A stretch of DNA of 64,000 bases from Bacteroidales bacterium. Lineage in GTDB: Bacteria > Bacteroidota > Bacteroidia > Bacteroidales > Paludibacteraceae. Position 1 is the first letter of the stretch. Each line of letters opens with the position of its first letter. The translations under genes and the position numbers were made by a program. Where the stretch lies: assembly GCA_012837685.1 (NCBI GenBank), contig DUQS01000068.1, forward strand, positions 1-64,000, given 5' to 3'. Shown here in pieces: positions 7,612 through 16,963 of the stretch. Under the pieces are notes generated by a model, which saw only the letters and a list, made by a program, of their open reading frames with translations, did no database searches and had not been told where the DNA came from.

Positions 7612-7690
7612 TTGGCAAACTTTTTGTTGAAATCGGTAGGCTACCTGCAAAGTGAATTTGTATGATTGCAGTTAGTACTTGTTAAAAATT
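7612..7690 (+). repeat. 79-bp structured element, copy 1 (before fabH-type gene)
   Basis: Aligned by eye without gaps, this copy agrees with 8764-8842 at 70 of 79 positions. It contains GTAGGCTAC and the hairpin arms CTGCAA/TTGCAG, which are identical in both copies, while five of the nine differences fall in the 15-base loop between the arms. It ends 8 bp before the ATG of the ketosynthase gene. Confidence 0.8.
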
Positions 7691-7698
7691 TGTATTAA

Positions 7699-8697
7699 AT
7701 GGAAATTTCTAAAAAAATAAGGGCAGCTATCACTGCTATAGAAGCCTATGTTCCTGACTATATTCTTACGAATGAAGAATTGAGTACTATGGTCGATACT
7801 TCCGACGAGTGGATTATGTCGCGTGTAGGTATTCGTGAGCGTCGCATTTTGAAAGGCAAACACGGAATGACATTTATGGCTGTCAAAGCTGTCAAAGCAC
7901 TATTAAAGAAAAATAACATTGATCCCAGTGAAATTGGGGCAATTATTTGTTCTACTGTAACTCCTGATATGGTATTCCCTTCCAGTGCATCAATTATTGC
8001 CGGTAAATGTGGAATTGTAGATGCCATGGCTTTTGATATGAATGCTGCTTGTGCAGGTTTTATACATGCTTTAAAAACAGCATCATTGTATGTTGAAAGT
8101 GGTTTTTGCAAAAAAGCACTCGTTGTGAGCGGTGAAAAAATGTCATCAATAACGGACTATACAGACCGTAATACGTGTCCCTTATTTGGCGATGGTGCCG
8201 GTGTAGTGTTGCTCGAAGGTCGTACTGACGGTACAGGTTTACAAGATGCTATTTTGCGTGCCGATGGCGCAGGTAAAGAGTTTTTATGTATGCAAGCCGG
8301 TGGTTCATTACATCCTGCAACGCATGAAACTGTGGACAATCGTCAACATTACGTTTACCAAGATGGTAAAAATGTATTCAAATGGGCGGTAACCAAAATG
8401 GCTGATGTTGCAGTTGAAATAATGGAGCGTAATAATCTACAACCGGACGACATTGCATTCCTCTTGCCTCACCAAGCTAATTTGCGCATTATCGATGCTT
8501 TGGCTAACCGCATGGGTATTGACAAAGATACTAAAGTGTTGGTTAACATCGACAAGTATGGTAATACGTCTTCGGCTACAATTCCAATTTTAATTTGGGA
8601 TAATCAATCTAAATTTAAAAAAGGTGATAATTTGATTTTTTTATCTTTCGGAGCAGGTTTTGTATGGGGCTCTGTGTGGTTGAAATGGTCAATTTGA
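7699..8697 (+). CDS. fabH: 3-oxoacyl-ACP synthase III (FabH type)
   Basis: 332 residues, the usual length. It condenses acyl-CoA with malonyl-ACP to start fatty-acid synthesis. The triad is visible: C118 in DMNAACAGF, H258 in LLPHQANLRI, and N289 in DKYGNTSSATIP. FabH genes in this phylum often lie beside plsX or rpmF; this one stands alone between smpB and grpE-dnaJ, so it may be a second copy or serve a special acyl starter. The two copies of the 79-bp element flank it, one before it and one before grpE, which suggests a duplication event linked to its placement. Confidence 0.92.
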   Translation: MEISKKIRAAITAIEAYVPDYILTNEELSTMVDTSDEWIMSRVGIRERRILKGKHGMTFMAVKAVKALLKKNNIDPSEIGAIICSTVTPDMVFPSSASIIAGKCGIVDAMAFDMNAACAGFIHALKTASLYVESGFCKKALVVSGEKMSSITDYTDRNTCPLFGDGAGVVLLEGRTDGTGLQDAILRADGAGKEFLCMQAGGSLHPATHETVDNRQHYVYQDGKNVFKWAVTKMADVAVEIMERNNLQPDDIAFLLPHQANLRIIDALANRMGIDKDTKVLVNIDKYGNTSSATIPILIWDNQSKFKKGDNLIFLSFGAGFVWGSVWLKWSI

Positions 8698-8700
8698 ACA

Positions 8701-8743
8701 GATAGTATGACAAAAGTGCAGTCACTTTGTCAGTTTGGCTATC
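8701..8743 (+). terminator. Hairpin after the fabH-type gene
   Basis: Outer arms GATAG (8701-8705) and CTATC (8739-8743), inner arms GACAAAAGTG and CACTTTGTC around a 4-base loop. No T-run follows, so termination may be weak. It separates the ketosynthase gene from repeat copy 2 and grpE. Confidence 0.55.
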
Positions 8744-8763
8744 ATAACTCCTTAAATCCTTTG

Positions 8764-8842
8764 TTGGCAAACTTTTTGTTGAAATGCGTAGGCTACCTGC
8801 AATGTTTATCTATATGATTGCAGTTAGTGCTTGTAAAAAATT
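8764..8842 (+). repeat. 79-bp structured element, copy 2 (before grpE)
   Basis: Second copy of the element at 7612-7690, in the same orientation. The hairpin arms CTGCAA/TTGCAG and the GTAGGCTAC motif are unchanged. It ends 29 bp before the grpE ATG. No TAnnTTTG box is visible in or just before it, so it is more likely an RNA or protein-binding element than a promoter. Confidence 0.8.
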
Positions 8843-8871
8843 GGATATAAATACAATACAAATAAATCACT

Positions 8872-9429
8872 ATGAAAGAGAACAAAAAAAAGAAAGAGAA
8901 AATCAAGGTAGAATCGGCGCAATCAGACACGGAAAGTACGGAAAAAGTCGAAGAAACTGCTTCTTCTCAACAAACGGAACAATCGGTTGACGATTTTGAA
9001 ACGAAATTTAATGATGTGAACGATAAGTATTTACGTTTGATGGCTGAATTTGACAATTATCGCAAACGGATGATGAAAGAGAAGTCCGATTGGATAAAAA
9101 CCTCGTCGGAGCGTATTTTAATCGATATTTTGCCCATCATCGACAATTTCGAACGTAGCCTCAAAGCTATGGAAAATGCAGAAAATGTAGCGGCTTTGAA
9201 GGAGGGCGTAGATTTGATTTATTCTCAAATGATGACGTTCTTAAAGCAAAACGGAGTGAACGTGGTGGCAACAGAAAACGAACCTTTCGACATGAACATA
9301 CACGAGGCTGTAACAACTATTCCGGCACCGACTGAAGAACAGAAAGGAAAAATCATCGATTGTGTGCAAAAAGGCTACCAACTTTACGATAAGGTCATCC
9401 GTTTTCCTAAAGTAGTGGTTGGCGAGTAA
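8872..9429 (+). CDS. grpE: Nucleotide exchange factor GrpE
   Basis: 185 residues. GrpE drives ADP release from DnaK. There is a charged N-terminal stretch (residues 1-45), the long dimerisation helix (DKYLRLMAEFDNYRKRMMKE), and the C-terminal beta domain with GV(N)VV and FDMNIHEAVTTIP. It is followed after 15 bp by dnaJ, the usual arrangement. dnaK is not in the window. The second copy of the 79-bp element lies in its 5' region. Confidence 0.97.
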   Translation: MKENKKKKEKIKVESAQSDTESTEKVEETASSQQTEQSVDDFETKFNDVNDKYLRLMAEFDNYRKRMMKEKSDWIKTSSERILIDILPIIDNFERSLKAMENAENVAALKEGVDLIYSQMMTFLKQNGVNVVATENEPFDMNIHEAVTTIPAPTEEQKGKIIDCVQKGYQLYDKVIRFPKVVVGE

Positions 9430-9444
9430 AAATGACATAAGACA

Positions 9445-10605
9445 ATGAAAAAACGTGATTATTATGAAGTGCTTGGTGTGGCGAAAGACGCATCAGCCGA
9501 CGACATAAAAAAGGCTTACCGTAAAAAGGCTATCGAGTTTCACCCCGACAAAAACCCGGGCGACAAAGTGGCTGAAGAAAAATTTAAAGAAGCTGCTGAA
9601 GCTTATGAAGTTCTGAGTGATTCTGAAAAACGCCAACGTTACGACCAATTTGGGCATGCCGGTCTCGGCGGTGCAGCCGGAGGCGGTTTTGGCGGAGGCA
9701 TGAGCATGGAGGATATTTTTTCCCATTTCGGCGATATTTTCGGAGGGCGTTTCAGTAGTTTTGGCGGTTTTGGCTTTGATGGTTTCGACGGTGGGGCGCG
9801 TGGCGGTAATCGCGTGCGCCGTGGCAGCGATTTGCGCGTGAAGGTAAAGCTGACGTTGCAAGAAATTGCCAAAGGCGTGGAAAAGAAAATAAAGGTGCAA
9901 AAAATGGTGGCGTGTTCGCATTGTGACGGTAGCGGAGCAAAAGACGCTCACAGTCGTAAAACGTGCAGTACCTGTAATGGAACGGGCTACGTTACGCAAG
10001 TGCAGCGTACCATTTTGGGACATATGCAAACACAGTCGCCTTGCCCCACGTGCGGTGGCGAAGGTCAGGTGATAACTGATAAATGCTCTTATTGCAGCGG
10101 CGAAGGCATTGTGCGCTCGGAAGAGATTATTTCGATAAAAATTCCGGCGGGAGTAGCCGAAGGTATGCAACTATCGATGAAAGGTAAGGGTAACGCAGCG
10201 CGCAATGGCGGCATCAATGGCGATTTGCTTATAGTGATTCAAGAAGAAAAACATCCGGAACTGATACGTGACGGCAACGATTTGATTTACAATTTGCTAT
10301 TGACAATACCAACGGCAATTTTAGGCGGCACGGTCGAAATTCCTACAGTCGATGGACGTGTAAAGGTGAAGATAGAAAAAGGTACGCAACCGGGCAAAGT
10401 GCTTCGTTTGCGCAACAAAGGTCTTCCTGAACTCAACCGTTATGGAACGGGCGATTTGTTAGTAAACATCGGTGTTTATATTCCTGACAATATTTCATCT
10501 GAAGAGAAAAAACTGATTGAAAAGTTGGACGATTCGAACAATTTTAAGCCGTCTGCGTCCGATACCCGTAATTTTTTCAACAGATTTAAAAAGATGTTTA
10601 ACTGA
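9445..10605 (+). CDS. dnaJ: Chaperone DnaJ
   Basis: 386 residues with the full type I layout: J domain (1-70) with the HPD motif at 33-35, a Gly/Phe-rich linker (about 75-125), a zinc-binding domain with four CxxCxGxG repeats ([32 protein letters not shown]), and the substrate-binding C-terminal domain. It works with DnaK and GrpE in protein folding and should be co-transcribed with grpE. A strong bidirectional terminator follows. Confidence 0.98.
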   Translation: MKKRDYYEVLGVAKDASADDIKKAYRKKAIEFHPDKNPGDKVAEEKFKEAAEAYEVLSDSEKRQRYDQFGHAGLGGAAGGGFGGGMSMEDIFSHFGDIFGGRFSSFGGFGFDGFDGGARGGNRVRRGSDLRVKVKLTLQEIAKGVEKKIKVQKMVACSHCDGSGAKDAHSRKTCSTCNGTGYVTQVQRTILGHMQTQSPCPTCGGEGQVITDKCSYCSGEGIVRSEEIISIKIPAGVAEGMQLSMKGKGNAARNGGINGDLLIVIQEEKHPELIRDGNDLIYNLLLTIPTAILGGTVEIPTVDGRVKVKIEKGTQPGKVLRLRNKGLPELNRYGTGDLLVNIGVYIPDNISSEEKKLIEKLDDSNNFKPSASDTRNFFNRFKKMFN

Positions 10606-10626
10606 TGTTTTCCGGAAAGAAGAAAT

Positions 10627-10663
10627 AAAAAATGCAGTGCATTTATTATGCACTGCATTTTTT
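10627..10663. terminator. Bidirectional terminator between dnaJ and queA
   Basis: AAATGCAGTGCAT (10630-10642) and its complement (10648-10660) around TTATT, flanked by A- and T-runs. It serves the converging genes dnaJ and queA. Confidence 0.9.
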
Positions 10664-10669
10664 ATGCTT

Positions 10670-11770
10670 TTAGAGAACCAACAGCGCATCGCCGTAAGGT
10701 CCAAATCGGTAACCCTCTTTTACGGCTGTATTGTAGGCATTCATCACAATATCGTAACCTCCAAAGGCGGCTGTGTTCATTAACATAGTAGTCATTGGCA
10801 GTTGGAAATTGGATATTAGCGCACTAACTGTAGCAAATTCGTAGGTTGGAAAAATGAATATGTTCGTCCAGCCTTCGTACGGTTTAATGTAAGAGTTGGC
10901 GGTAGAAGCGGTTTCCAAAGCGCGCAAAACAGTTGTTCCTATAGCGCAAATTTTGTGACCGTTCTTTTGTGTTGTGTTGAATTTTTTAACAACTTCTTCA
11001 TTAACAAAGACTTGCTCAGAATCCATTTTATGTTTAGTGAGGTCTTCTACTTCAATGTCGCGAAACATACTCAGGCTTGCGTGCAATGTAATGAAACTTC
11101 TTTCGATGCCTTTTATCTCCATTCGTTTGAGCAATTCGCGGCTAAAGTGGCAGCCTGCCATTGGGGCAACTACAGCTCCTTCGTTTTCGGCAAAAATAGT
11201 TTGGTAATTTTCGGCATCGTCGGGTTCTGTGGGGCGTCTCGATTTTATGAAATCGGGTAGTGGTGTTTCACCCAAGGAATAAAGCGTACTTTTAAACTCA
11301 TCGTGGTCACCGTCGAACAGAAAACGTACGGTGCGTCCACGCGAAGTGGTGTTATCAATCACTTCCGCTACCAATGATTCGTTTTCGCCAAAATAGAGTT
11401 TGTTGCCGATGCGAATTTTGCGTGCAGGCTCTACCAGCACGTCCCAAAGGCGTAAATCGGGATTTAGTTCTCGCAATAGAAACACTTCAATTTGTGCGCC
11501 CGTCTTTTCTTTGTTACCGTACAAACGTGCCGGAAACACTTTGGTGTCGTTAAAGATGAAGAGGTCTTTGTCGTCAAAATAGTTAATAACATCCTTAAAT
11601 TGGCAGTGTTCTATCGAGCCGTCGTTTTTGTGCAACACCATCAGGCGGCACTCGTCGCGGTGATATTCGCGGATGATTTCTTTGCTCTCTTCGTCTGTAA
11701 TCTCTATGTGGTGAGGATAAAGTGCAATTTGTTCTTCCGGTAATTTGAATTTGAATTGTGAAAGTTTCAT
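10670..11770 (-). CDS. queA: S-adenosylmethionine:tRNA ribosyltransferase-isomerase
   Basis: 366 residues from the ATG at 11770 (MKLSQFKFKLPEEQIA), which is where the family normally starts; an ATG further upstream would run into truB. QueA moves the ribosyl part of SAM to preQ1 in tRNA, giving epoxyqueuosine. Typical blocks include LFIFNDTKVFPARL, VLVEPARKIRIG and MAGCHFSRELL. It is the last gene of the ftsX-DUF3098-uppP-truB-queA operon, 20 bp after truB. Confidence 0.95.
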   Translation of the reverse strand: MKLSQFKFKLPEEQIALYPHHIEITDEESKEIIREYHRDECRLMVLHKNDGSIEHCQFKDVINYFDDKDLFIFNDTKVFPARLYGNKEKTGAQIEVFLLRELNPDLRLWDVLVEPARKIRIGNKLYFGENESLVAEVIDNTTSRGRTVRFLFDGDHDEFKSTLYSLGETPLPDFIKSRRPTEPDDAENYQTIFAENEGAVVAPMAGCHFSRELLKRMEIKGIERSFITLHASLSMFRDIEVEDLTKHKMDSEQVFVNEEVVKKFNTTQKNGHKICAIGTTVLRALETASTANSYIKPYEGWTNIFIFPTYEFATVSALISNFQLPMTTMLMNTAAFGGYDIVMNAYNTAVKEGYRFGPYGDALLVL

Positions 11771-11790
11771 AACTATATATTTTGATTTTG

Positions 11791-12495
11791 TTAGTCTTGT
11801 TTTTTGCTGAGTTCGTTTACAAATGTTGCAGCGTCCATACAATCGGCAATGGTGATGTTGCCTATTCGGGTGCGCTCCAAAGCTGTGAGATGCGCTCCTG
11901 AACCCAATGCGATTCCAATGTCACGCGCTAACGCTCTAATGTAAGTGCCTTTGCTGCATGTTACTCTAATGGTCAATGAAGGCATATCAAATTTCAGAAT
12001 TTCTATTTTGTCAATCACCAGCAATTTCGGTTTCAGTTCTACCTCTTTGCCTTTGCGAGCGTAGTTAAAAGCGCGTTCTCCTTCAATTTTTATAGCAGAA
12101 TAAACCGGTGGCGTTTGCCATATTTCACCGACGAATGTACTTATTTTTTCCTCTACCAACTCACGAGTAATGTGTTCAGTAGGGTAGTAGTTGTCTATCG
12201 GATGTTCCAAATCGAACGATGGCGTTGTTGCTCCCAATTTCAAAGTTGTTACGTACTCTTTTACTTCATCTTGCAATGATTCTATTTTTTTTGTCGCTTT
12301 TCCCGTACAAAGTATCATTACACCTGTTGCCAAAGGGTCTAATGTGCCGGCATGTCCTACTTTTAGCTTTTTTACTTTCAAATGGCGACACAATGCGCGG
12401 CGTACGTAATTTACCAAATCGAACGATGTCCACGTAAGCGGCTTATTGAAATAAAGCACTTCGCCTTCTATAAAATCCATCGGCTTACGATACAA
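11791..12495 (-). CDS. truB: tRNA pseudouridine-55 synthase TruB
   Basis: 234 residues. It makes pseudouridine 55 in the T-loop of tRNAs. The catalytic aspartate is D53 in [12 protein letters not shown], preceded by the family start [16 protein letters not shown]. The C-terminal part has the [15 protein letters not shown] motif. The start overlaps the uppP stop region by 11 bp; a second ATG at 12480 is possible. Grouping of truB with uppP and queA is common in Bacteroidetes. Confidence 0.96.
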   Translation of the reverse strand: MYRKPMDFIEGEVLYFNKPLTWTSFDLVNYVRRALCRHLKVKKLKVGHAGTLDPLATGVMILCTGKATKKIESLQDEVKEYVTTLKLGATTPSFDLEHPIDNYYPTEHITRELVEEKISTFVGEIWQTPPVYSAIKIEGERAFNYARKGKEVELKPKLLVIDKIEILKFDMPSLTIRVTCSKGTYIRALARDIGIALGSGAHLTALERTRIGNITIADCMDAATFVNELSKKQD

Positions 12496-13285
12496 GTGAA
12501 TAGATAACCGTTGCTCCGCCTACAATGAGACAGTAAATAGCAAAATAAATTAACTTTCCTTTTTTTACAAGATTTATCATAAACTTGCAAGCAAAACAGC
12601 CCGCAACAAATGCACCTAAAAATCCGGCTGCCAATGCGCTGAAACTGATGCCTATTTCTGTTTGCGTGCCAATCATGTCGATAAGTTCCAAAAACGCCTC
12701 ACCGAGTATGGGTATCAACACCATAAGGAATGAAAATTGAGCAATACTTTCCTTTTTATTGCCGAGAATCAATCCTGTAGCAATGGTAGAACCTGAACGC
12801 GACAATCCGGGCAGCACGGCTACAGCTTGCGCCAATCCAATGATGAATGCATCTAAATAAGAAATGTTCTCTTTTTGGCGCGGTTTGGCAAAATAGGCAA
12901 AAGTCAGCAGTCCCGCCGTTACCAGCAAGCAACAACCTACCAACAAAAGTCCGTTGCCGAAAAATGCTTCCACTTGGTCTTTAAAAAAGATGCCAACAAT
13001 GAAAATAGGTATCATCGAAATGCCTATTTTGGCTACGTAGTCTTTTTCGGCGTTCCATTTTTTTGTGGTGAATGTACCTGAAAATAGTTGTACAATTTCT
13101 TTCCAAAGTATAACGATGGTGCTCAATACCGTAGCAGCATGTACTATAATGGCGAACGTTAGGTTTTCTTCTCCGGCAGTGCCAAGAATAGCTTGACCGA
13201 TTTCGAGATGACCGCTGCTACTTACAGGAAGAAATTCCGTGAGACCTTGCAGAATACCCAACAAAAGTGCTTCTACCCAATTCAT
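12485..13285 (-). CDS. uppP: Undecaprenyl-diphosphatase UppP (BacA)
   Basis: 266-residue inner-membrane phosphatase that recycles undecaprenyl pyrophosphate, the lipid carrier of cell-wall synthesis. Both catalytic motifs are present: [16 protein letters not shown] at about 15-30 and [10 protein letters not shown] at about 159-168. About eight hydrophobic segments are visible. It overlaps truB and touches the DUF3098 gene, so translation is probably coupled. Confidence 0.97.
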   Translation of the reverse strand: MNWVEALLLGILQGLTEFLPVSSSGHLEIGQAILGTAGEENLTFAIIVHAATVLSTIVILWKEIVQLFSGTFTTKKWNAEKDYVAKIGISMIPIFIVGIFFKDQVEAFFGNGLLLVGCCLLVTAGLLTFAYFAKPRQKENISYLDAFIIGLAQAVAVLPGLSRSGSTIATGLILGNKKESIAQFSFLMVLIPILGEAFLELIDMIGTQTEIGISFSALAAGFLGAFVAGCFACKFMINLVKKGKLIYFAIYCLIVGGATVIYSLVS

Positions 13286-13506
13286 TATTTGTCGTTTTTA
13301 GGCTTCCATAAAATAGCTACAACCATAAGTACAAAGCCTATCATACAAATAATGGGCGCTAAAGTGATGCGACGGAAGCTGAAAATGTCAGGGTTGAATT
13401 CTAAAGTGGTGGTGCTGCCGTGCATAAGTACAAATCCTAAGATTATCAGCAATACGGCAATGCCCATCAGGATAAAATTCATTTTCTTTAAAGGAAATTG
13501 GTTCAT
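13285..13506 (-). CDS. Small membrane protein, DUF3098
   Basis: 73 residues with two hydrophobic segments (about 10-28 and 50-68) separated by a short loop with an FRRITLAP turn. This small family is regularly encoded between ftsX and uppP in Bacteroidetes. Its function is not known; the position suggests a link with cell envelope growth or division. Its stop codon shares a base with the uppP start. Confidence 0.85.
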   Translation of the reverse strand: MNQFPLKKMNFILMGIAVLLIILGFVLMHGSTTTLEFNPDIFSFRRITLAPIICMIGFVLMVVAILWKPKNDK

Positions 13507-13520
13507 AAAATTTATTTTTA

Positions 13521-14402
13521 TTAGATGTAGTACAAATCGTCTGTTTTCAGTCGCAAAAAGCGATTAACACCAAATAATGCGGCAAAAAAGATGATGACAA
13601 AGCTAATGGTGAACACAATGGCAATGACCGGCAACCAGATGTGCAACTGGTAGAGGTTGAAGGTATCGCCTATTTCACTTTGCACATAATAGATAATGCC
13701 CGCCAGCATAACTAAGGCTAACAATGCCGCCCAAAAACCGTCCAGCAAATTTTTGCGAATAAAAGGTTTGCGTATGAACCATGCTCTTGCACCTACCAAT
13801 TTCATGGTGTTAATAATGAAACGGTCGGAATAAACGGTAATGCGTATTGTGTTGTTTATCAATGCGATAGAAATAAATAGCAAAATAAGTGTAATGCCTC
13901 CGAAAATGATAGAAAGTCGCTTTACATTGTTGTTGAGCAGGTGTACAATATCTTCTTGATAAACAACCTCTTGTACGCTACTAAACACAGAAAGTTTATT
14001 TTTTGCCTCAGCAATACCGGCAGAATCGGTGTGGTTGGCGTGCAATTTCACCTCTATAGAAGCTTGTAGGGGATTGTAGCCCAAAAAACTGGTCGGGTCT
14101 TCGCCCAAATCGGCTACGTGGTCAATCAACGCTTGTTCTTTGCTGATATAAGTGAACGATTTTACAAAATTGACGTTTTCCAAGTATTTTTTGAGGCGTT
14201 GTAGCTCTTTATTTGAACAATCGTCTTTTAGCACCACCGAAAAGCCGATATTCTCTTTGGCATAGTCAGTCATCTCTTTTGTGAAAATGAACAAAAACGA
14301 AATGAGACCTACCATAAACAGAACTAAAGCGACACTAATTGTAGTGGTAAAATGGAGATTGAAAAATGATTTTTTACGTTTTTTATACTGATTGTCAGTC
14401 AT
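13521..14402 (-). CDS. ftsX: Cell division protein FtsX
   Basis: 293 residues: a cytoplasmic start, TM1 (about 17-38), an extracytoplasmic domain of about 130 residues, then three more membrane segments in the FtsX permease fold (INNTIRITVYSDRFIINTMKLVGA is split across the conserved cytoplasmic turn). FtsX with the ATPase FtsE controls peptidoglycan hydrolases at the septum. ftsE is not adjacent, as is common in this phylum. First gene of the operon, with a good promoter 58 bp upstream. Confidence 0.92.
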   Translation of the reverse strand: MTDNQYKKRKKSFFNLHFTTTISVALVLFMVGLISFLFIFTKEMTDYAKENIGFSVVLKDDCSNKELQRLKKYLENVNFVKSFTYISKEQALIDHVADLGEDPTSFLGYNPLQASIEVKLHANHTDSAGIAEAKNKLSVFSSVQEVVYQEDIVHLLNNNVKRLSIIFGGITLILLFISIALINNTIRITVYSDRFIINTMKLVGARAWFIRKPFIRKNLLDGFWAALLALVMLAGIIYYVQSEIGDTFNLYQLHIWLPVIAIVFTISFVIIFFAALFGVNRFLRLKTDDLYYI

Positions 14403-14459
14403 TTGTAAAATTATTTAAAGAAAGTAGTATATTCTATTCCCAAATTTCAAAACATTCTG

Positions 14460-14491
14460 CAAATATACAATTTCCAATGTAAAATACCAAA
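14460..14491 (-). promoter_or_regulatory. Promoter of the ftsX-queA operon
   Basis: Minus strand: TTTG (14488-14491), 20 bases, then TATATTTG (14460-14467). This is a full match to the Bacteroidetes housekeeping promoter. Confidence 0.78.
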
Positions 14492-14608
14492 TTTTAGTGA
14501 GGTTATCGACACCTTTTTTATTTACTCTTTTTCTTTTATACAAGTGTTTATAAATAAGCTGCTTATGAAAAATTTGCGATGTTCAGGCGTTTTTTTTATG
14601 CTAAATCC

Positions 14609-14641
14609 TTGCTTATTAATGATTTTTTTTTTATATCTTTG
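14609..14641 (+). promoter_or_regulatory. Promoter of the glgA-like gene
   Basis: TTG (14609-14611), 22 bases, then TATCTTTG (14634-14641), 30 bp before the start codon. Confidence 0.65.
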
Positions 14642-14671
14642 CATAGTAAATAATTTAAAACAACCGAAGTA

Positions 14672-15496
14672 ATGAAAGAACCAGTAAAGATTTTGTTTAT
14701 ATCCCAAGAAATTGCTCCTTATTTACCGGAAACAGAAGTTGCCACAATGTGCAGAGAATTACCCCAATATGTTCTAGAAAAAGGATGTGAAATACGAACT
14801 TTTATGCCATGCTTCGGTAGTATCAATGAACGGCGTAACCAATTGCATGAAGTGCAGCGCCTTTCGGGTATGAACCTGATAATCAACGATACCGACCATC
14901 AATTGATTATTAAAGTAGCTTCAATACAGTCTGCTCGTATGCAGGTTTATTTTATTGATAATGACGACTATTTCCGTCGCAAAGGTACTGTTTGCGATGC
15001 AGAAGGCAAAGAATTTAAAGATAATGACGACCGATTGGTGTTTTTTGCGCGGGGCGTGCTCGAAACCATAAAAAAATTGCTTTGGACACCGGATATTATT
15101 CATTGTCAAGGTTGGATGACTGCTTTGGCGCCGCTTTACATTAAAAAAGCCTATAATGAAGACCCGTTTTTCCGCGATGCGAAAGTAGTTTATTCGGTGT
15201 TCGGAGACGATTTTAAAAAGAAATTCAGGACAGGTTTTCATAGCCATTTGATGATGGAAGGCATTGAAAATGAGGATTTAGCCGCTATCAACGGCGTTAA
15301 AAATGTCGATTTCGTCTCTTTGTCGAAGTTGGCTATCGATTTTTCGGATGCGGTTATACTTGGCTCGCCCAATGTGAATACAGCAATAACGAAATATGTG
15401 GCAGAAAAAGGCTTACCTTGTTTGCCTTACAGCGAAAATTACAAAGAAGATTACTTTAATTTCTACTCTTCTGTTTATCCGCCCATGGCAGAGTAG
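14672..15496 (+). CDS. Starch/glycogen synthase N-terminal-domain protein
   Basis: 274 residues that match only the N-terminal (GT5) half of glycogen/starch synthase: the start ILFISQEIAPYLPE, the FIDNDDYF strand, and DIIHCQGWMTALAPLYIK. The C-terminal GT1 half is absent, so the protein is little over half the usual length of about 480. The ADP-glucose-binding KxGG motif near the N-terminus reads PETE here. Proteins of this shape are common in Bacteroidales under the name glycogen synthase, but synthase activity is doubtful. It is followed after 77 bp by the DUF4270 gene, a recurring pair. Confidence 0.8.
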   Translation: MKEPVKILFISQEIAPYLPETEVATMCRELPQYVLEKGCEIRTFMPCFGSINERRNQLHEVQRLSGMNLIINDTDHQLIIKVASIQSARMQVYFIDNDDYFRRKGTVCDAEGKEFKDNDDRLVFFARGVLETIKKLLWTPDIIHCQGWMTALAPLYIKKAYNEDPFFRDAKVVYSVFGDDFKKKFRTGFHSHLMMEGIENEDLAAINGVKNVDFVSLSKLAIDFSDAVILGSPNVNTAITKYVAEKGLPCLPYSENYKEDYFNFYSSVYPPMAE

Positions 15497-15573
15497 GTAT
15501 AGTTGGTTTAAGCACAATAAAATTGCATAATGTCAGTTAAGTGTACAGCCGTTTTTTATAATTTTTAGAGCTG

Positions 15574-16932
15574 ATGCGAAAAATCTCATATCTATTCTTG
15601 CTATTGCCTCTCTTTTTACTGTTGGCATGCGACAACGACGAAGGAACAGGACTCATTATTCAACCGGAAAAGGATAAAATTTCTGTTTATGCAGATACTG
15701 TGGGGGTTACCTCGTCCGATTTTTTTGTAGAAAAAATATCGGCACAGATTGATACGCTTCTTTTGGGCGAATATTATGATGCAAAATTCGGTTTGACCAA
15801 AGGTGAAATCATTGTTCAACTTGCCCCGCCTGTCGATTACGAATTTCCGCCTGAAGCCAACAATCCGCAACCCGATTCATTGGTGCTTTATATGTATTAC
15901 CGTACATGGTTTGGCTTGTCGAATACTCCTTTGGAAATCAGCATATACGAACTGAACAAAAAAACGCCCGACTATTCTACAACCTATTATACCAATTTAG
16001 ATGTTTCGGAATTTACCGACAAATCGGTAATGATGGGCAAAAAATTGATTACTTCGGTTGACCAAACATTGACCGATTCTGCGCGTAAACGTTCCACGTA
16101 TGTTCCTACTGTTCGCTACAAATGTACACCGGAGCAAACAGCACGCTTTTTTAATTTGCCCAAAGAAGCTTATGCAAGCGAAAAGAATTTTTGCCAACAT
16201 TTTAAAGGAATGTACATTACTACAACGTACGGTTCATCTACGGTGTTGCACCTGTCGGGCATAGAAATGAAACTTTTTTACCATTATACCTATAATAAAA
16301 ACGGCAAGGACACGGTGGTTAATACGTCTATAATTTATCCTGCGAATAGCGAAGTTCGGCAATTGAATAAATTGTCGCATCCCGAAATAGAAACTACCGT
16401 TAAACTGTGTGACAGCGTGAATTACATAAAATCGGCGGCGGGCATGTATCCAAGATTGCAGTTGCCGGTAGGCGAAATGCGCAAACGTATTTTTAACCGT
16501 ATCGATACCAATAAAATTGTGAGTATAAACAGTGCCGTGCTGACCGTAGAAGCTGTTAAACACAGTTCGTTAGAGTCCGCATTGCCGGTACCCGATGCAC
16601 TAATGTTGATTAGGGAAAGTCAGATTGATGATTTTATCGATAAAAATCGCATACCCGGAACGAAGGATACGACCGCTGTACTTGGCTACTACAATTCTGT
16701 CAATGGCTCATACATGTTCGATTTAGCCTATTTTTTGGACAAAGAGATAATGACGGATTCTTATAATTTTACTGAACTGAATGTACTCTTAGTGCCTGTC
16801 AATGTGTCTGTTAATAGTTCTTACCAAATCATAGGGGTTAAAGCTCAATCGAAAATTCAAGGAGTAGCGGTGCGCAGCGGTAAAAACTCGGTTTCGCGCA
16901 TGAAAATTCGCTTCATGTATTCCGGATTTTAA
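15574..16932 (+). CDS. DUF4270 lipoprotein
   Basis: 452 residues with a lipoprotein signal ending at LLLACDNDEG (C19), so the mature protein should be on the periplasmic or outer face. The DUF4270 pattern is recognised from the start of the mature chain (GLIIQPEKDKISVYADT) and the SLVLYMYYRTWFG strand; the rest looks beta-rich. Its role is unknown. The pairing with the glgA-like gene and its place before clpC are typical of Bacteroidales. Confidence 0.85.
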   Translation: MRKISYLFLLLPLFLLLACDNDEGTGLIIQPEKDKISVYADTVGVTSSDFFVEKISAQIDTLLLGEYYDAKFGLTKGEIIVQLAPPVDYEFPPEANNPQPDSLVLYMYYRTWFGLSNTPLEISIYELNKKTPDYSTTYYTNLDVSEFTDKSVMMGKKLITSVDQTLTDSARKRSTYVPTVRYKCTPEQTARFFNLPKEAYASEKNFCQHFKGMYITTTYGSSTVLHLSGIEMKLFYHYTYNKNGKDTVVNTSIIYPANSEVRQLNKLSHPEIETTVKLCDSVNYIKSAAGMYPRLQLPVGEMRKRIFNRIDTNKIVSINSAVLTVEAVKHSSLESALPVPDALMLIRESQIDDFIDKNRIPGTKDTTAVLGYYNSVNGSYMFDLAYFLDKEIMTDSYNFTELNVLLVPVNVSVNSSYQIIGVKAQSKIQGVAVRSGKNSVSRMKIRFMYSGF

Positions 16933-16963
16933 CAGTGCGGATTGCGCTGCCTTTATTTAGCCA

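Noticed and set aside
7448-7630. 60-codon open frame on the plus strand between smpB and the fabH-type gene
   Set aside because: It overlaps the promoters of both genes and part of repeat copy 1, and has no domain or start context.
8701-8743. Hairpin after the fabH-type gene as part of the 79-bp element
   Set aside because: No equivalent hairpin precedes copy 1, so it is more simply a 3' hairpin of the ketosynthase transcript.
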